Positions 32,029-40,158 of a DNA stretch of 64,000 bases are shown one piece after another. This DNA comes from CAVSSX01 sp963730735 (GTDB lineage: Bacteria; Actinomycetota; Acidimicrobiia; Acidimicrobiales; RAAP-2), in the NCBI GenBank assembly GCA_963730735.1, contig CAVSSX010000007.1:1302001-1366000 (forward strand), read 5' to 3'. Each line of letters starts with the position of its first letter. Position 1 is the stretch's first letter. Under the pieces are notes generated by a model, which made no database searches, was not told the DNA's origin, and saw only the letters and a list, made by a program, of their open reading frames with translations. The position numbers and the translations under genes are program-made.

Positions 32029-32925
32029 ATGCCCGAACGGCCCTGTCTCCTCACGGTCCACGCCCATCCCGACGACGAATCCTCCAAGGGGGCCGGGACG
32101 GTCGCCCGGTACCACGCCGAGGGCGTCCACACCGTCCTGGTGAGCTGCACCGGCGGCGAGGAGGGCGACCTCCTCAACCCGGCCATGGACACCCCCGAGA
32201 ACCGGGCCCGGATCCCCGAGATCCGGGCGGAGGAGCTGGCGGCGGCGACGGCGATCATCGGCTACGACGAGGTCGTCCTGCTGGGCTACCGCGACTCGGG
32301 GATGGCCGGCTCGCCACCCAACGAGAACCCGGCCAGCTTCGCCATGGCGCCGCTCGACGAGGCGGTCGGCCGGCTGGTGGCGGTGATCCGCCGGGTCCAC
32401 CCGCAGGTGATCATCACCTATCCCGACGAGCAGTCCCGGTACCCCCACCCCGACCACCTTCGGGTCCACGAGATCAGCGTGCTGGCGTTCGACGCCGCCG
32501 GCGACCCGGCCCGCTACCCCGAGCTCGGTCCGCCGTTCACCCCGTCGAAGCTCTACTACACGGTCTGGTCGAACGTCCGGATGCGCGACATGCACGCCAA
32601 GTTCCTCGAGCTCGGCCTGCCGTCGCCGTTCGACGAGAAGTGGCTGGCCCGGATCCAGGGCGACGATCCGGTCTCGGCCTCGATCGACATCACCGGCTTC
32701 GCCGATGTGCGCAGCGACGCCCTCCGGGCCCACGCCACCCAGGTCGACCCGACGTCGGCCATGTGGTTCGGGCTCCCCCCCGAGGTGCTCCGGGAGATCC
32801 ACCCCTTCGACGACTACTGGTTGGCCCAGAGCCGGGTCAGCGAGCCCGGGACGCCCGAGGACGACCTGTTCACCGGGATCGACGTGGACTCGCTCGACGA
32901 CTCGGGCGTGGCCGGGCGGCGCTGA
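32029..32925 (+). CDS. mca: Mycothiol conjugate amidase
   Basis: This zinc amidase cleaves mycothiol S-conjugates during detoxification. The 298-aa product starts MPERPCLLTVHAHPDDESSK; the HPDDE motif and the following KGAGT, plus TYPDEQSRYPHPDHLRVHE (third zinc ligand His), define the LmbE-like family and separate Mca from MshB. CTGGEEGDLLNPAMDTPENR is also typical. ATG 32029 was chosen because it matches mycobacterial Mca length; an in-frame GTG at 32020 is possible. The gene marks the organism as mycothiol-producing, so actinobacterial. Confidence 0.93.
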   Translation: MPERPCLLTVHAHPDDESSKGAGTVARYHAEGVHTVLVSCTGGEEGDLLNPAMDTPENRARIPEIRAEELAAATAIIGYDEVVLLGYRDSGMAGSPPNENPASFAMAPLDEAVGRLVAVIRRVHPQVIITYPDEQSRYPHPDHLRVHEISVLAFDAAGDPARYPELGPPFTPSKLYYTVWSNVRMRDMHAKFLELGLPSPFDEKWLARIQGDDPVSASIDITGFADVRSDALRAHATQVDPTSAMWFGLPPEVLREIHPFDDYWLAQSRVSEPGTPEDDLFTGIDVDSLDDSGVAGRR

Positions 32926-32944
32926 CCGACTTCCAGCGCCGGCG

Positions 32945-33781
32945 TCAGGCCTCTCGGCGGGCCAGCTCCCGGAGCGCCCGGTAGGAGAGCAGCGTGGCCC
33001 CGGACCGCTCGATCGCCGCGGCCAGCGTGCCGTCCTCGATCACCAGCCGCCGGTCGTCGACCCGGGCCTCCCAGTCGACGGCCAGCGAGCGGAGCTCGGG
33101 TGTGTCCACGGCCGGCCGCAGGGCCAGCTCGGTGACCCCGGGGGCCAGGCCGGCCAGCCCGTCGACCACGGCGCCGCGGGCACCGGGCTCGGTCAGCGTG
33201 AGGAAGTGGTCGGTGAACACGACGCCGGCGTCCGCCGCCACTTGGCGGGCCGGAAAACCGAGGAACTCCTCCTGTTCCTCGCCGAACAGGCGGAGGGGGA
33301 GCCCGAAGTCGACGGCCAGGTCGACGTAGACGTCGAAGAACTCGGGTCGGAGCACCAACGCCGAGAGGTGGGCGTCGAGGTGGCTGACGTCGAACCCCCA
33401 GAGGATGGCCCGCTCGATCTGGGCCCGGCACTCCCGGCGCACCTCGTCGAGATCGGCGTGGTCCCAGACATCCTCGAGCGTCCGGGGGAAGCCCCCGTCG
33501 CCACCGAGGAGCGAAGGGGCGTGAGTGATCGGGCCCCAGCGGTAGAGCTCGTGCTCGGCATTGACCGTCAGCTGGACGCCGACGTCCTCACCCCGGTAGC
33601 GAGCGGCCGCCTCCCGGGCCCAGGGGGCCGGGACCATCAGGCCGGCGCTGGTGACCAGCCCGCTGCGCAGCGTCTCGTACACGCCGACGTTGGCCGAGTG
33701 GCACAGGCCGAGGTCGTCGGCGTGGACCACGAGGAGCTTCGCGTCCGCCGGGTAGCCCAATCGTTCCGCCAGGGTGGTCAC
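32945..33781 (-). CDS. ChbG/YdjC-family carbohydrate deacetylase
   Basis: This intact 278-residue protein (MTTLAERLGYPADAKLLVVH) has the metal-binding motif VVHADDLGLCHSANVGVYET near the N-terminus and FDVSHLDAHLSALVLRPEFF in the middle, together giving the Asp and two His ligands of the YdjC family, plus VTSAGLMVPAPWA. Members remove acetyl groups from chitooligosaccharides or similar sugars in the cytoplasm. No chitobiose genes are nearby, so the substrate is open. Confidence 0.88.
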   Translation of the reverse strand: MTTLAERLGYPADAKLLVVHADDLGLCHSANVGVYETLRSGLVTSAGLMVPAPWAREAAARYRGEDVGVQLTVNAEHELYRWGPITHAPSLLGGDGGFPRTLEDVWDHADLDEVRRECRAQIERAILWGFDVSHLDAHLSALVLRPEFFDVYVDLAVDFGLPLRLFGEEQEEFLGFPARQVAADAGVVFTDHFLTLTEPGARGAVVDGLAGLAPGVTELALRPAVDTPELRSLAVDWEARVDDRRLVIEDGTLAAAIERSGATLLSYRALRELARREA

Positions 33782-33835
33782 GTCCCGACGGTAGCGCCCA
33801 CCGGGGCGACCCGGGACCGCCGGTGACCGGGTGAC

Positions 33836-34381
33836 TCAGGTCGGTGGGGTGACCCGGCCGGCCGTGAGCTCGTCGTTCTGGGCCTCGGCCTGGCGGGCCA
33901 GCTGCTGCTGGTAGCGGGTCATGGCCTCGGCCAGGGCCGGGTCGCCGAGCGAGAGGATCCGCACGGCCAGGAGCCCGGCGTTGCGGGCGCCGTTGACGGC
34001 CACGGTGGCCACCGGGACCCCCCGGGGCATCTGGACGATCGAGAGCAGCGAGTCGAGACCGTCGAGGGTGGCCAGGGCCACCGGGACGCCGATGACCGGC
34101 AGGGTGGTGACGGCAGCGAGCATCCCGGGCAGGTGGGCGGCGCCGCCGGCGCCGGCGATCACCACCTGGAGTCCCCGTCCGGCGGCGTCGTGGCCGAAGG
34201 CCAGCATGGCGTCGGGGGTGCGGTGGGCCGACACCACCCGGACCTCGTGGGCCACGCCGAAGTCGGCCAGGACCTCGACCGCCCCCTCCATGACCGAGAG
34301 GTCCGAGGCGCTGCCCATGACGACGGCGACCCGGGCGGGCCCGGCCGGTGACGCTGCGGTGGGTGACGGCGTGGTGGTCAT
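33836..34381 (-). CDS. purE: N5-carboxyaminoimidazole ribonucleotide mutase
   Basis: This intact 181-residue purine-synthesis enzyme has MGSASDLSVMEGAVEVLADF, VRVVSAHRTPDAMLAFGHDA (catalytic His), VVIAGAGGAAHLPGMLAAVT and IVQMPRGVPVATVAVNGARN, all class I PurE motifs. An N-terminal Thr/Ser/Ala-rich extension of about 15 residues precedes the core. ATG 34381 overlaps the purK stop (ATGA), so the pair is translationally coupled. Confidence 0.95.
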   Translation of the reverse strand: MTTTPSPTAASPAGPARVAVVMGSASDLSVMEGAVEVLADFGVAHEVRVVSAHRTPDAMLAFGHDAAGRGLQVVIAGAGGAAHLPGMLAAVTTLPVIGVPVALATLDGLDSLLSIVQMPRGVPVATVAVNGARNAGLLAVRILSLGDPALAEAMTRYQQQLARQAEAQNDELTAGRVTPPT

Positions 34382-35652
34382 GGCGCTCCCCTCGACGATA
34401 GGGCGGCCGGGACCGGCGTCCCGAGGGCCTGGGCGGCCGCCCAGGCCCGGCGACGTACGTCGTCGGCCTCGTCGCCACAGACCGTGACGTGCCCCAGTTT
34501 GCGTCCTGGGCGGGCCGACTTGCCATACAGGTGGACGTGGGCGCCCTCCACCGCCAGGGCCTCGCTCAACCGGGTCGCCGGCTCGGTGCCCTGGTCGTCA
34601 CCGAACACGTTGACGTTGGCGACGTGTGGGGCCGCAAGCCGGGTCGAGCCGAGCGGCAGGTCGAGGACGGCCCGGAGATGGTTCTCGAATTGCGAGGTCA
34701 CCGCCCCTTCGATGCTCCAGTGGCCCGAGTTGTGGGGCCGGGCCGCCACTTCGTTGACCAGGAGGCGGCCGCCCTCGGCGAACAGCTCGACGGCCAGGAC
34801 GCCGGCCAGTCCGGCGACCTCGGCCACGTCGAGGGCCAGGGCCTCGGCCGAACGGGCGGTGACCGGCGACAGGCCCCCGGGCACCAGCACCTCCCGGCAC
34901 ACGCCGTCGATCTGGGCCGTCTCGACCGCCGGCCAGGTGACGGCGGCGCCGCCGGGCCGTCGAGCGACCATCACCGCCAGCTCGGTGTCGAACGGCACGA
35001 ACGCTTCGATCATGAGAGGCGTGCCGCTGGCGGCCGCCTGCCGGCACACCTCGGCCGCCTGCGGGTGGTCGTGGACCGGCCACACGCCTTTACCGTCGTA
35101 CCCGCCCCGGGTGGCCTTGATGACCGCCGGCCAGCCGTGCGCGGCGGTGAAGCCGTCGATGACCTCGAGCTGGGCCGAGACATCGGGTTCGGTGGGGCCG
35201 TCGGCCACCGAGGTCGGGGGGAGGACGGCGAAGGCCGGGACCAGGATCCCGGCCTCGTCGAGCCGCTGGCGCATGGTGGCCTTGTCGACCGCCATCTCGA
35301 GGGTCACGACCCCGGGCCGGATGCGGGCGCCGGCCGACTCGAGCTCGCCCAGCAGCGTCAGGTCGACCTGCTCGTGGTCGAACGTCACCACCGAGCAGCG
35401 ATCGACGAGGTCCCGCAGGGCCACGGCATCGTCGGGCCGCCCGACGATGAGGTCGTCGGCCACGCCGGTCGCGGCGTCGTCGGGGTGCTCGGCCAGCACG
35501 CTCACGCCGATGCCGAGCGCGCTGGCGGCCTCGCCCAGCATGCGGGCCAGCTGGCCCCCGCCCACGATGCCGACCCGGGGCGCCCCAGGGGCTGGCGTCG
35601 TCGACCCGCGGTCCGGCACGGTCGGCAGACTACCGTCCGGCCCGGGCGCCAC
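34378..35652 (-). CDS. purK: 5-(carboxyamino)imidazole ribonucleotide synthase
   Basis: This intact ATP-grasp enzyme of 424 aa carboxylates AIR with bicarbonate and ATP, feeding PurE. Motifs: RVGIVGGGQLARMLGEAASA, VVTFDHEQVDLTLLGELES, WPAVIKATRGGYDGKGVWPV, VNEVAARPHNSGHWSIEGAV and QFENHLRAVLDLPLGSTRLA. The GTG at 35652 leaves an N-terminal extension of about 25 residues before the core, so a later start is possible. It overlaps purE by four bases. Confidence 0.95.
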   Translation of the reverse strand: MAPGPDGSLPTVPDRGSTTPAPGAPRVGIVGGGQLARMLGEAASALGIGVSVLAEHPDDAATGVADDLIVGRPDDAVALRDLVDRCSVVTFDHEQVDLTLLGELESAGARIRPGVVTLEMAVDKATMRQRLDEAGILVPAFAVLPPTSVADGPTEPDVSAQLEVIDGFTAAHGWPAVIKATRGGYDGKGVWPVHDHPQAAEVCRQAAASGTPLMIEAFVPFDTELAVMVARRPGGAAVTWPAVETAQIDGVCREVLVPGGLSPVTARSAEALALDVAEVAGLAGVLAVELFAEGGRLLVNEVAARPHNSGHWSIEGAVTSQFENHLRAVLDLPLGSTRLAAPHVANVNVFGDDQGTEPATRLSEALAVEGAHVHLYGKSARPGRKLGHVTVCGDEADDVRRRAWAAAQALGTPVPAALSSRGAP

Positions 35653-35677
35653 CCGGACCCGGGCGCCGCCGGCGCCG

Positions 35678-36289
35678 CTAGCGCCCGATCGAGGTGTGCT
35701 TGAACTCGTTGATGTCGGGGTGCTCGGTCAACAGCTCGAGTACCCGGTCGATGGTCGAGCGGGCCATGGCCGCGTCGTCGCCGGGCCGGGTCATGATCCG
35801 GACGAAGGCCGCCTGCTCGCCCGAGATGAAGGTCGGGACGCCGAAGACGTCGTGCTGGCTCACCGCCGCCTCGTGGGCCCGGCGGAGCTCCTTGCCCGGC
35901 CAGCCCGACTCGATCTCGGCCAACACGTCGGCCGACGGGACGCCCTCGGCATCGAGCACGGCGGCCACGGCCTCGGTCGAGCGCAGGTCCGTCCCGTCGT
36001 CGTGCCGGGCCCGGAAGAGGGCCCGATGGACCCCGAAGAAACGGTCCGGGTAGCGGTCCCGGACGACCACGCCGGCCAGCAGGGCCAGCAGGTCCGGGGC
36101 CTTGGCCGGGTCGTCCCACACCGGGGTGCCGCCCTCCTCGACGTGGGCCTGGCTGAGGGAGAACGGAAGGAACTCCACCTCGAGGGGCGCTCCGTCCTCC
36201 AGCGCCGTGAGCAGGTGCTCGTGGGCGTTGCGGGCGAAGGGGCAGCGATAGTCCCAGGTCACGGCGAAGTTGGTGGTAGCCATACCCAT
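35678..36289 (-). CDS. DsbA-family thioredoxin-fold oxidoreductase (FrnE-like)
   Basis: This intact 203-residue protein (MGMATTNFAVTWDYRCPFAR) has a thioredoxin strand followed by CPFA, so only the first Cys of a CxxC pair is present. The helical insertion (DGTDLRSTEAVAAVLDAEGV) and the cis-Pro region HDVFGVPTFISGEQAAFV match the DsbA/FrnE and HCCA-isomerase-like group. Missing the second Cys argues for a glutathione- or mycothiol-transferase or isomerase role rather than disulfide oxidation (inference). It lies 25 bp upstream of purK. Confidence 0.8.
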   Translation of the reverse strand: MGMATTNFAVTWDYRCPFARNAHEHLLTALEDGAPLEVEFLPFSLSQAHVEEGGTPVWDDPAKAPDLLALLAGVVVRDRYPDRFFGVHRALFRARHDDGTDLRSTEAVAAVLDAEGVPSADVLAEIESGWPGKELRRAHEAAVSQHDVFGVPTFISGEQAAFVRIMTRPGDDAAMARSTIDRVLELLTEHPDINEFKHTSIGR

Positions 36290-36330
36290 GCCAACCGCGC
36301 CGGGTCTCGGCGCATTCCCGCCCGGGCGGA

Positions 36331-36903
36331 TCAGGGCCAGCGGCGCAGCAGGCGCCGGGCCACCACGCCCAGCGCCGTGCCGATGACCGCTCCGCCGACC
36401 ACATCGGAGGCGTGGTGGGCCCGCAGGTGGACCCGGCTGGCGGCCACCGCCGAGGCGAAGCCCAGATAGGCGGCCCGCTCGGCCGGGGTGTCGGCCAGCA
36501 CCACCGCCGTGGTGAAGGCGGCCAGGGTGTGGCCGCTCGGGAAGCTGCTCGACGTGGGCGCCCGCACGGGCAGGCCCTCGGTGCCCGAGGGGTCCCCACC
36601 GCTCGGGCGCTGGCGGGACACGCCCCGCTTCACGGCCGTGTTGACCAGCGCCGACGAGGTGCCGGCGAGCGCCAGGGCCCGGACCGCCCGTCGTCGGTCG
36701 GCCCCCGGACGACGGGCCTTCACGGCGGCGAGCAACGTCCAGACGAGCCCGTAGTCGGCGAGGTTGGAGAGGACGGCGGCGCCGGTGTCGACGGTCGGTC
36801 GCCCCCGGAGGTGGTCGAACGCCCGCTCGGCGGCGGCGTCCAGGCGGGCCACGGCGGCCAGCGGCCGTTCGGTGCCGGGGACCTCCCGGCGAGCGGCGCT
36901 CAC
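36331..36903 (-). CDS. PAP2-family membrane phosphatase
   Basis: GTG 36903 starts an intact 190-residue protein with the three PAP2 motifs: KRGVSRQRPSGGDPS, SSSFPSGHTLAAFTTAVVLA and SRVHLRAHHASDVVGGAVIG (catalytic His). Hydrophobic segments surround the motifs. Such enzymes remove phosphate from lipid phosphates such as undecaprenyl pyrophosphate or phosphatidate at the membrane. The start overlaps the stop of the RecB-like nuclease by four bases (GTGA), so the two are coupled although functionally unrelated. Confidence 0.87.
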   Translation of the reverse strand: MSAARREVPGTERPLAAVARLDAAAERAFDHLRGRPTVDTGAAVLSNLADYGLVWTLLAAVKARRPGADRRRAVRALALAGTSSALVNTAVKRGVSRQRPSGGDPSGTEGLPVRAPTSSSFPSGHTLAAFTTAVVLADTPAERAAYLGFASAVAASRVHLRAHHASDVVGGAVIGTALGVVARRLLRRWP

Positions 36904-37695
36904 GAGGCGATCAGGGCCGGAGGTTCGCCGCCGAAGGCCGGGCAGAGCGCCTGGTAGTGGCAGTAGTCGCACAGGGGCGAGGTCTTGGGACGGAAATCCT
37001 CGTTGGCGCAGGCCCGCTCGATGGCCGTCCAGACGGCGGTGGTCCGGATCCGCTGGCCCCGAGCGGTCTGCTCGGTGGGCACGGCGGTGATCGTCACGCC
37101 GTCCCGCAGGTAGAGCAACCGTACGGCCACCGGGAGCCGGCCGAGGGCCTGCTGGCACATGAGGGCATAGAGGTGGACGCCGGTCATCCGGGCCTGCTCG
37201 AACCGAGGGGCGGGCGCACGACCGGTCTTGTAGTCGATCACCACCAGCTGGCCGTCGTCGTCGAGGTCCAGCCGGTCGATGATGCCGCGGAGCCGGGCCC
37301 CGCCCACCTCGACCTGGAGGCCGAGCTCCACGCCCACCTCGCGGACCCGGTCGGGATCCTCCATCCTGAAGTAGGTACGGACCAGCGACCGGGACTCGTC
37401 GAGAAAGGCTGCGGCCTCGTCGTCCGACAGCGCCAACGCCACGAACTCCGGGTCGCGCTGCAGGTCGACCCAGGCCGCGTCGAGCGAGGCCTGGCCGGCG
37501 TCGGCCGAGCGCTGCTCCGGCCGGGTGCTCCCAGAAGAGTCGTTCGAGAGCGGAGTGGACGAGGGTCCCCTTGACCAGGTGGGGCGTGGGCGGCTCGGGG
37601 ATCCGGTCGATGTTGGTCAGCCGGAAGGCGAGCGGGCAGGACGTGAACGAGCTGACCTTGGTCGGGGAGAGGGTTCGGGGAGGGGCGAACGCCAT
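36900..37695 (-). CDS. RecB-family PD-(D/E)XK nuclease with Fe-S-type Cys cluster
   Basis: This protein of about 264 residues starts at ATG 37695 (MAFAPPRTLSPTKVSSFTSC). The N-terminal Cys (FTSCPLAF) and the C-terminal CDYCHYQALC form the four-Cys cluster typical of AddB/RecB-like nucleases that bind an Fe-S cluster. The catalytic core reads GIIDRLDLDDDGQLVVIDYK (D...DYK) followed by TGRAPAPRFEQARMTGVHLY (QxxxY-like). Free-standing members of this family process DNA ends. One frameshift lies near 37525. It is coupled to the PAP2 gene. Confidence 0.85.
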
Positions 37696-37824
37696 GGCCA
37701 AGAGGTTACGAGACGGCTGTGTCGATCGGGCTCATCGCCGGCCACCTCGGTCGATCGAGCCGCCGGGCCGAGGGTCGGACGGTGGGCCAGCCGACCGGGC
37801 CGGGGGCGCTAGACAGGAGACGTG

Positions 37825-38174
37825 ATGGCGCACCCCTCTCCACGGCGCCGGCGGCGGTGATGGCGGCCCGGCGGGCCAGGCGCGACGCTCCGGCCGCCCC
37901 GACCAATCTGCGGCGCTCGACCACGTGGGCCGGGCTCACGGCCGGGAGCCCGGTGGAGGTCGCCGGGACCCGACTCCGGTCGGCGACGTGGACCTTCCTG
38001 GCCCATGTCCACAACACGACCAACGGCGAGGAATGGGTCGAGGTGGTCGGCGGCCGGGCCGGCGACCGTTCGGTGCGGTCCTTCCGCCCCGAGCAGATCT
38101 TCGCCCCGGGCGGCCGCCGGGGGGTCGAGGAGCGGCTGTCGTTGGCCGAGGAACCCCAGTTGCCCCTCGGGTAG
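37825..38174 (+). CDS. Small conserved hypothetical protein
   Basis: The readable conserved part is TTWAGLTAGSPVEVAGTRLR, then WTFLAHVHNTTNGEEWVEVV and VRSFRPEQIFAPGGRRG, an SH3-like barrel of about 75 residues. ATG 37825 has a strong AGGAGA ribosome-binding site but its frame meets TGA after 11 codons in a CGG repeat (about 37840-37858). A one-base correction there joins it to the conserved part. The alternative start, GTG 37857 or ATG 37860, has no ribosome-binding site. I therefore annotate from 37825 with one base error. Function unknown. Confidence 0.6.
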
Positions 38175-38274
38175 GCTCGACGGCCCCGACACCAACGCAC
38201 CCATTCCGACCCGGGTGCATTAGGTTCGCGGGTACGGGTATTACACCGGGTAGTCCGTCCAGGGGGGATCCTGT

Positions 38275-40083
38275 ATGACCACAGTCTCCGAAGTTCCAGA
38301 TCAGACCGCGCACGGCCCGGGGCCCATCACCCGGTTCCTGTTCGTGCACGAGATCGACGAGTACCCGAGGTCGGGCCGCCGGACCGGGTACCTGGCGCTG
38401 GCGGTCATCGCCACCATCGTCCTCTACTACACCTACTACACGCAGACCGGGGTCACCCCGAACATCCTGAACTCGTACCACATGTCGTTCACGTTCTACG
38501 TGTGGGTGGTCATCGTCTCCAACCTGATCGGCGCCTTCGCCTCCCTGCTGGGCAGCTTCACCGACCGGTTGGGCCGCTCCAACGTGGTGATCTACGGCCT
38601 GCTGATCGTCGGCCTGCTGATCGCCGTGGCCGTCCCGAACGTCACCGGGGAGTGGGGCTTCTTCGTCGTCATCTGTGCCGTCGGCTTCGTCGAGGGCGTC
38701 ATCCTGGTGGCCACGCCGGCGCTGGTGCGTGACTTCAGCCCGCAGCTCGGTCGGGCCTCGGCCATGGGCTTCTGGACCGTCGGGCCGGTGGCCGGGAGCC
38801 TGCTCGTGAGCATCGTGGCCAACCACACCCTCAGCCACTTCGTCGACTGGCAGAGCCAGTTCATCATCTCGGGGATCACGTCGCTGGTGGCCTTCCTGCT
38901 GATGCTGCTCTTCTTGAAGGACCTGTCGTCGAAGCTGCGCGACCAGCTGATGGTCTCCACCCGGGACCGGGCCCTGGTCGAGGCCCGGGCCCGCGGGGTC
39001 TCGATGACCGACCTCAAGTCGGCCACCGAGAAGCCCTGGCGGCAGATCTTCAAGTGGGACCTGATCGGCTCGTCCTTCGGGATCTCGATGTTCCTCCTGA
39101 TCTACTTCCTGGCCTCGGCCTTCTTCACCATCTACTACGTGGTGGTCTTCAAGAACCCCGACGGTCTGAACTTCACCGTGACCCAGGCCAACGGCCTGAA
39201 CACCTGGTTCTGGACGGCCGACGTCATCGCCCTGATCGTGGCCGGCGCTGCTCTCGGACTGGGTCGGGGTCCGCAAGCCCTTCATGCTGATCGGCACCCT
39301 CGGGGCCATGGCCATGCTGATCCTGTTCCTGATCCAGGCGGGCAACCCCCACACCGGCTACTACACGTTGGCCCTCATGTCGTCGGGTCTGGCCATCTTC
39401 CTCTCCATCGCCTACGCCCCGTGGATGGCCGGCTACACCGAGACGGTCGAGGCCAAGAACCCGGCCCTGGTGGGCACGGGCCTGGCCCTGTGGGGCTGGA
39501 TCCTGCGGCTGGTGGTGGGGATCTCGTTCATCTTCCTGCCGGTGGTGATCACCAGCGTCAACCCGGTGGTCAACAACCAGCAGTACGCCACGCCGGCCAT
39601 CCAGAAGTTCATCGTCCAGCACCCCCAGTCGGTGGCCTTCGCCCAGCAGCACAAGGCGCTGCTGACCGTGCTGAACGAGCACCAGGCGGTGGTCGAGCGC
39701 GGTCAGCGCCAGCCCGACCGCCGGCCAACATCGCCGCCGCCATCAAGGCGGTCGGCCCGGCCAACTTCGCCCAGCTCGTCAAGTACAAGCCCCAGCTCAC
39801 GACGCTGGTCCAGCCGTACACGGCCCAGCTCAACTACCTCTCGGCCCACCAGGCGCAGCTGAACACCCTCCAGGAAGGCATCAACAAGTCGGCCAAGCAG
39901 TGGCAGCACTGGTTCTGGATCGACTTCGCCGGCATGGTGGTGTTCATCCCGCTGATCTTCTTGACCAAGGGACGGTGGAGCCCGAGCAAGGCCCGGGCCG
40001 ACCGGGCCGCCCACGAGCAGTCGGTCAATGAGGAGCTGGCCCGGCTCAGCGCCTCACCCGGCTCCACGGCCTCGCTGGTCTGA
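38275..40083 (+). CDS. MFS transporter with long extracytoplasmic loop
   Basis: This major-facilitator transporter of about 600 aa starts at ATG 38275. The N-terminal half has helices LALAVIATIVLYYTYYT, VWVVIVSNLIGAFASLL and the loop motif GSFTDRLGRSNVV. The central region contains a cytosolic stretch (SSKLRDQLMVSTRDRALVEA) and a second six-helix half. Before the last helix there is an unusual insertion of about 130 residues, rich in Gln and Ala (QKFIVQHPQSVAFAQQHKAL through LNYLSAHQAQLNTLQEGINK), predicted to be helical and outside the cell. Frameshifts lie near 39247 and 39700. The substrate is unknown. First of four MFS genes in this region. Confidence 0.85.
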   Translation: MTTVSEVPDQTAHGPGPITRFLFVHEIDEYPRSGRRTGYLALAVIATIVLYYTYYTQTGVTPNILNSYHMSFTFYVWVVIVSNLIGAFASLLGSFTDRLGRSNVVIYGLLIVGLLIAVAVPNVTGEWGFFVVICAVGFVEGVILVATPALVRDFSPQLGRASAMGFWTVGPVAGSLLVSIVANHTLSHFVDWQSQFIISGITSLVAFLLMLLFLKDLSSKLRDQLMVSTRDRALVEARARGVSMTDLKSATEKPWRQIFKWDLIGSSFGISMFLLIYFLASAFFTIYYVVVFKNPDGLNFTVTQANGLNTWFWTADVIALIVAGAALGLGRGPQALHADRHPRGHGHADPVPDPGGQPPHRLLHVGPHVVGSGHLPLHRLRPVDGRLHRDGRGQEPGPGGHGPGPVGLDPAAGGGDLVHLPAGGDHQRQPGGQQPAVRHAGHPEVHRPAPPVGGLRPAAQGAADRAERAPGGGRARSAPARPPANIAAAIKAVGPANFAQLVKYKPQLTTLVQPYTAQLNYLSAHQAQLNTLQEGINKSAKQWQHWFWIDFAGMVVFIPLIFLTKGRWSPSKARADRAAHEQSVNEELARLSASPGSTASLV

Positions 40084-40158
40084 GGCTCGGGCCGCCCGGC
40101 GGGCGCCGGGCCGGGCCGGATGGCCCGCCGCCCGGCCGGAGTGGGCCATCATCCTCTG

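Noticed and set aside
40084..40158. Intrinsic terminator after the first MFS gene
   Set aside because: The gap is rich in GGCC/CCGG runs that can pair in several ways, but no single clear stem-loop or U tract was found.
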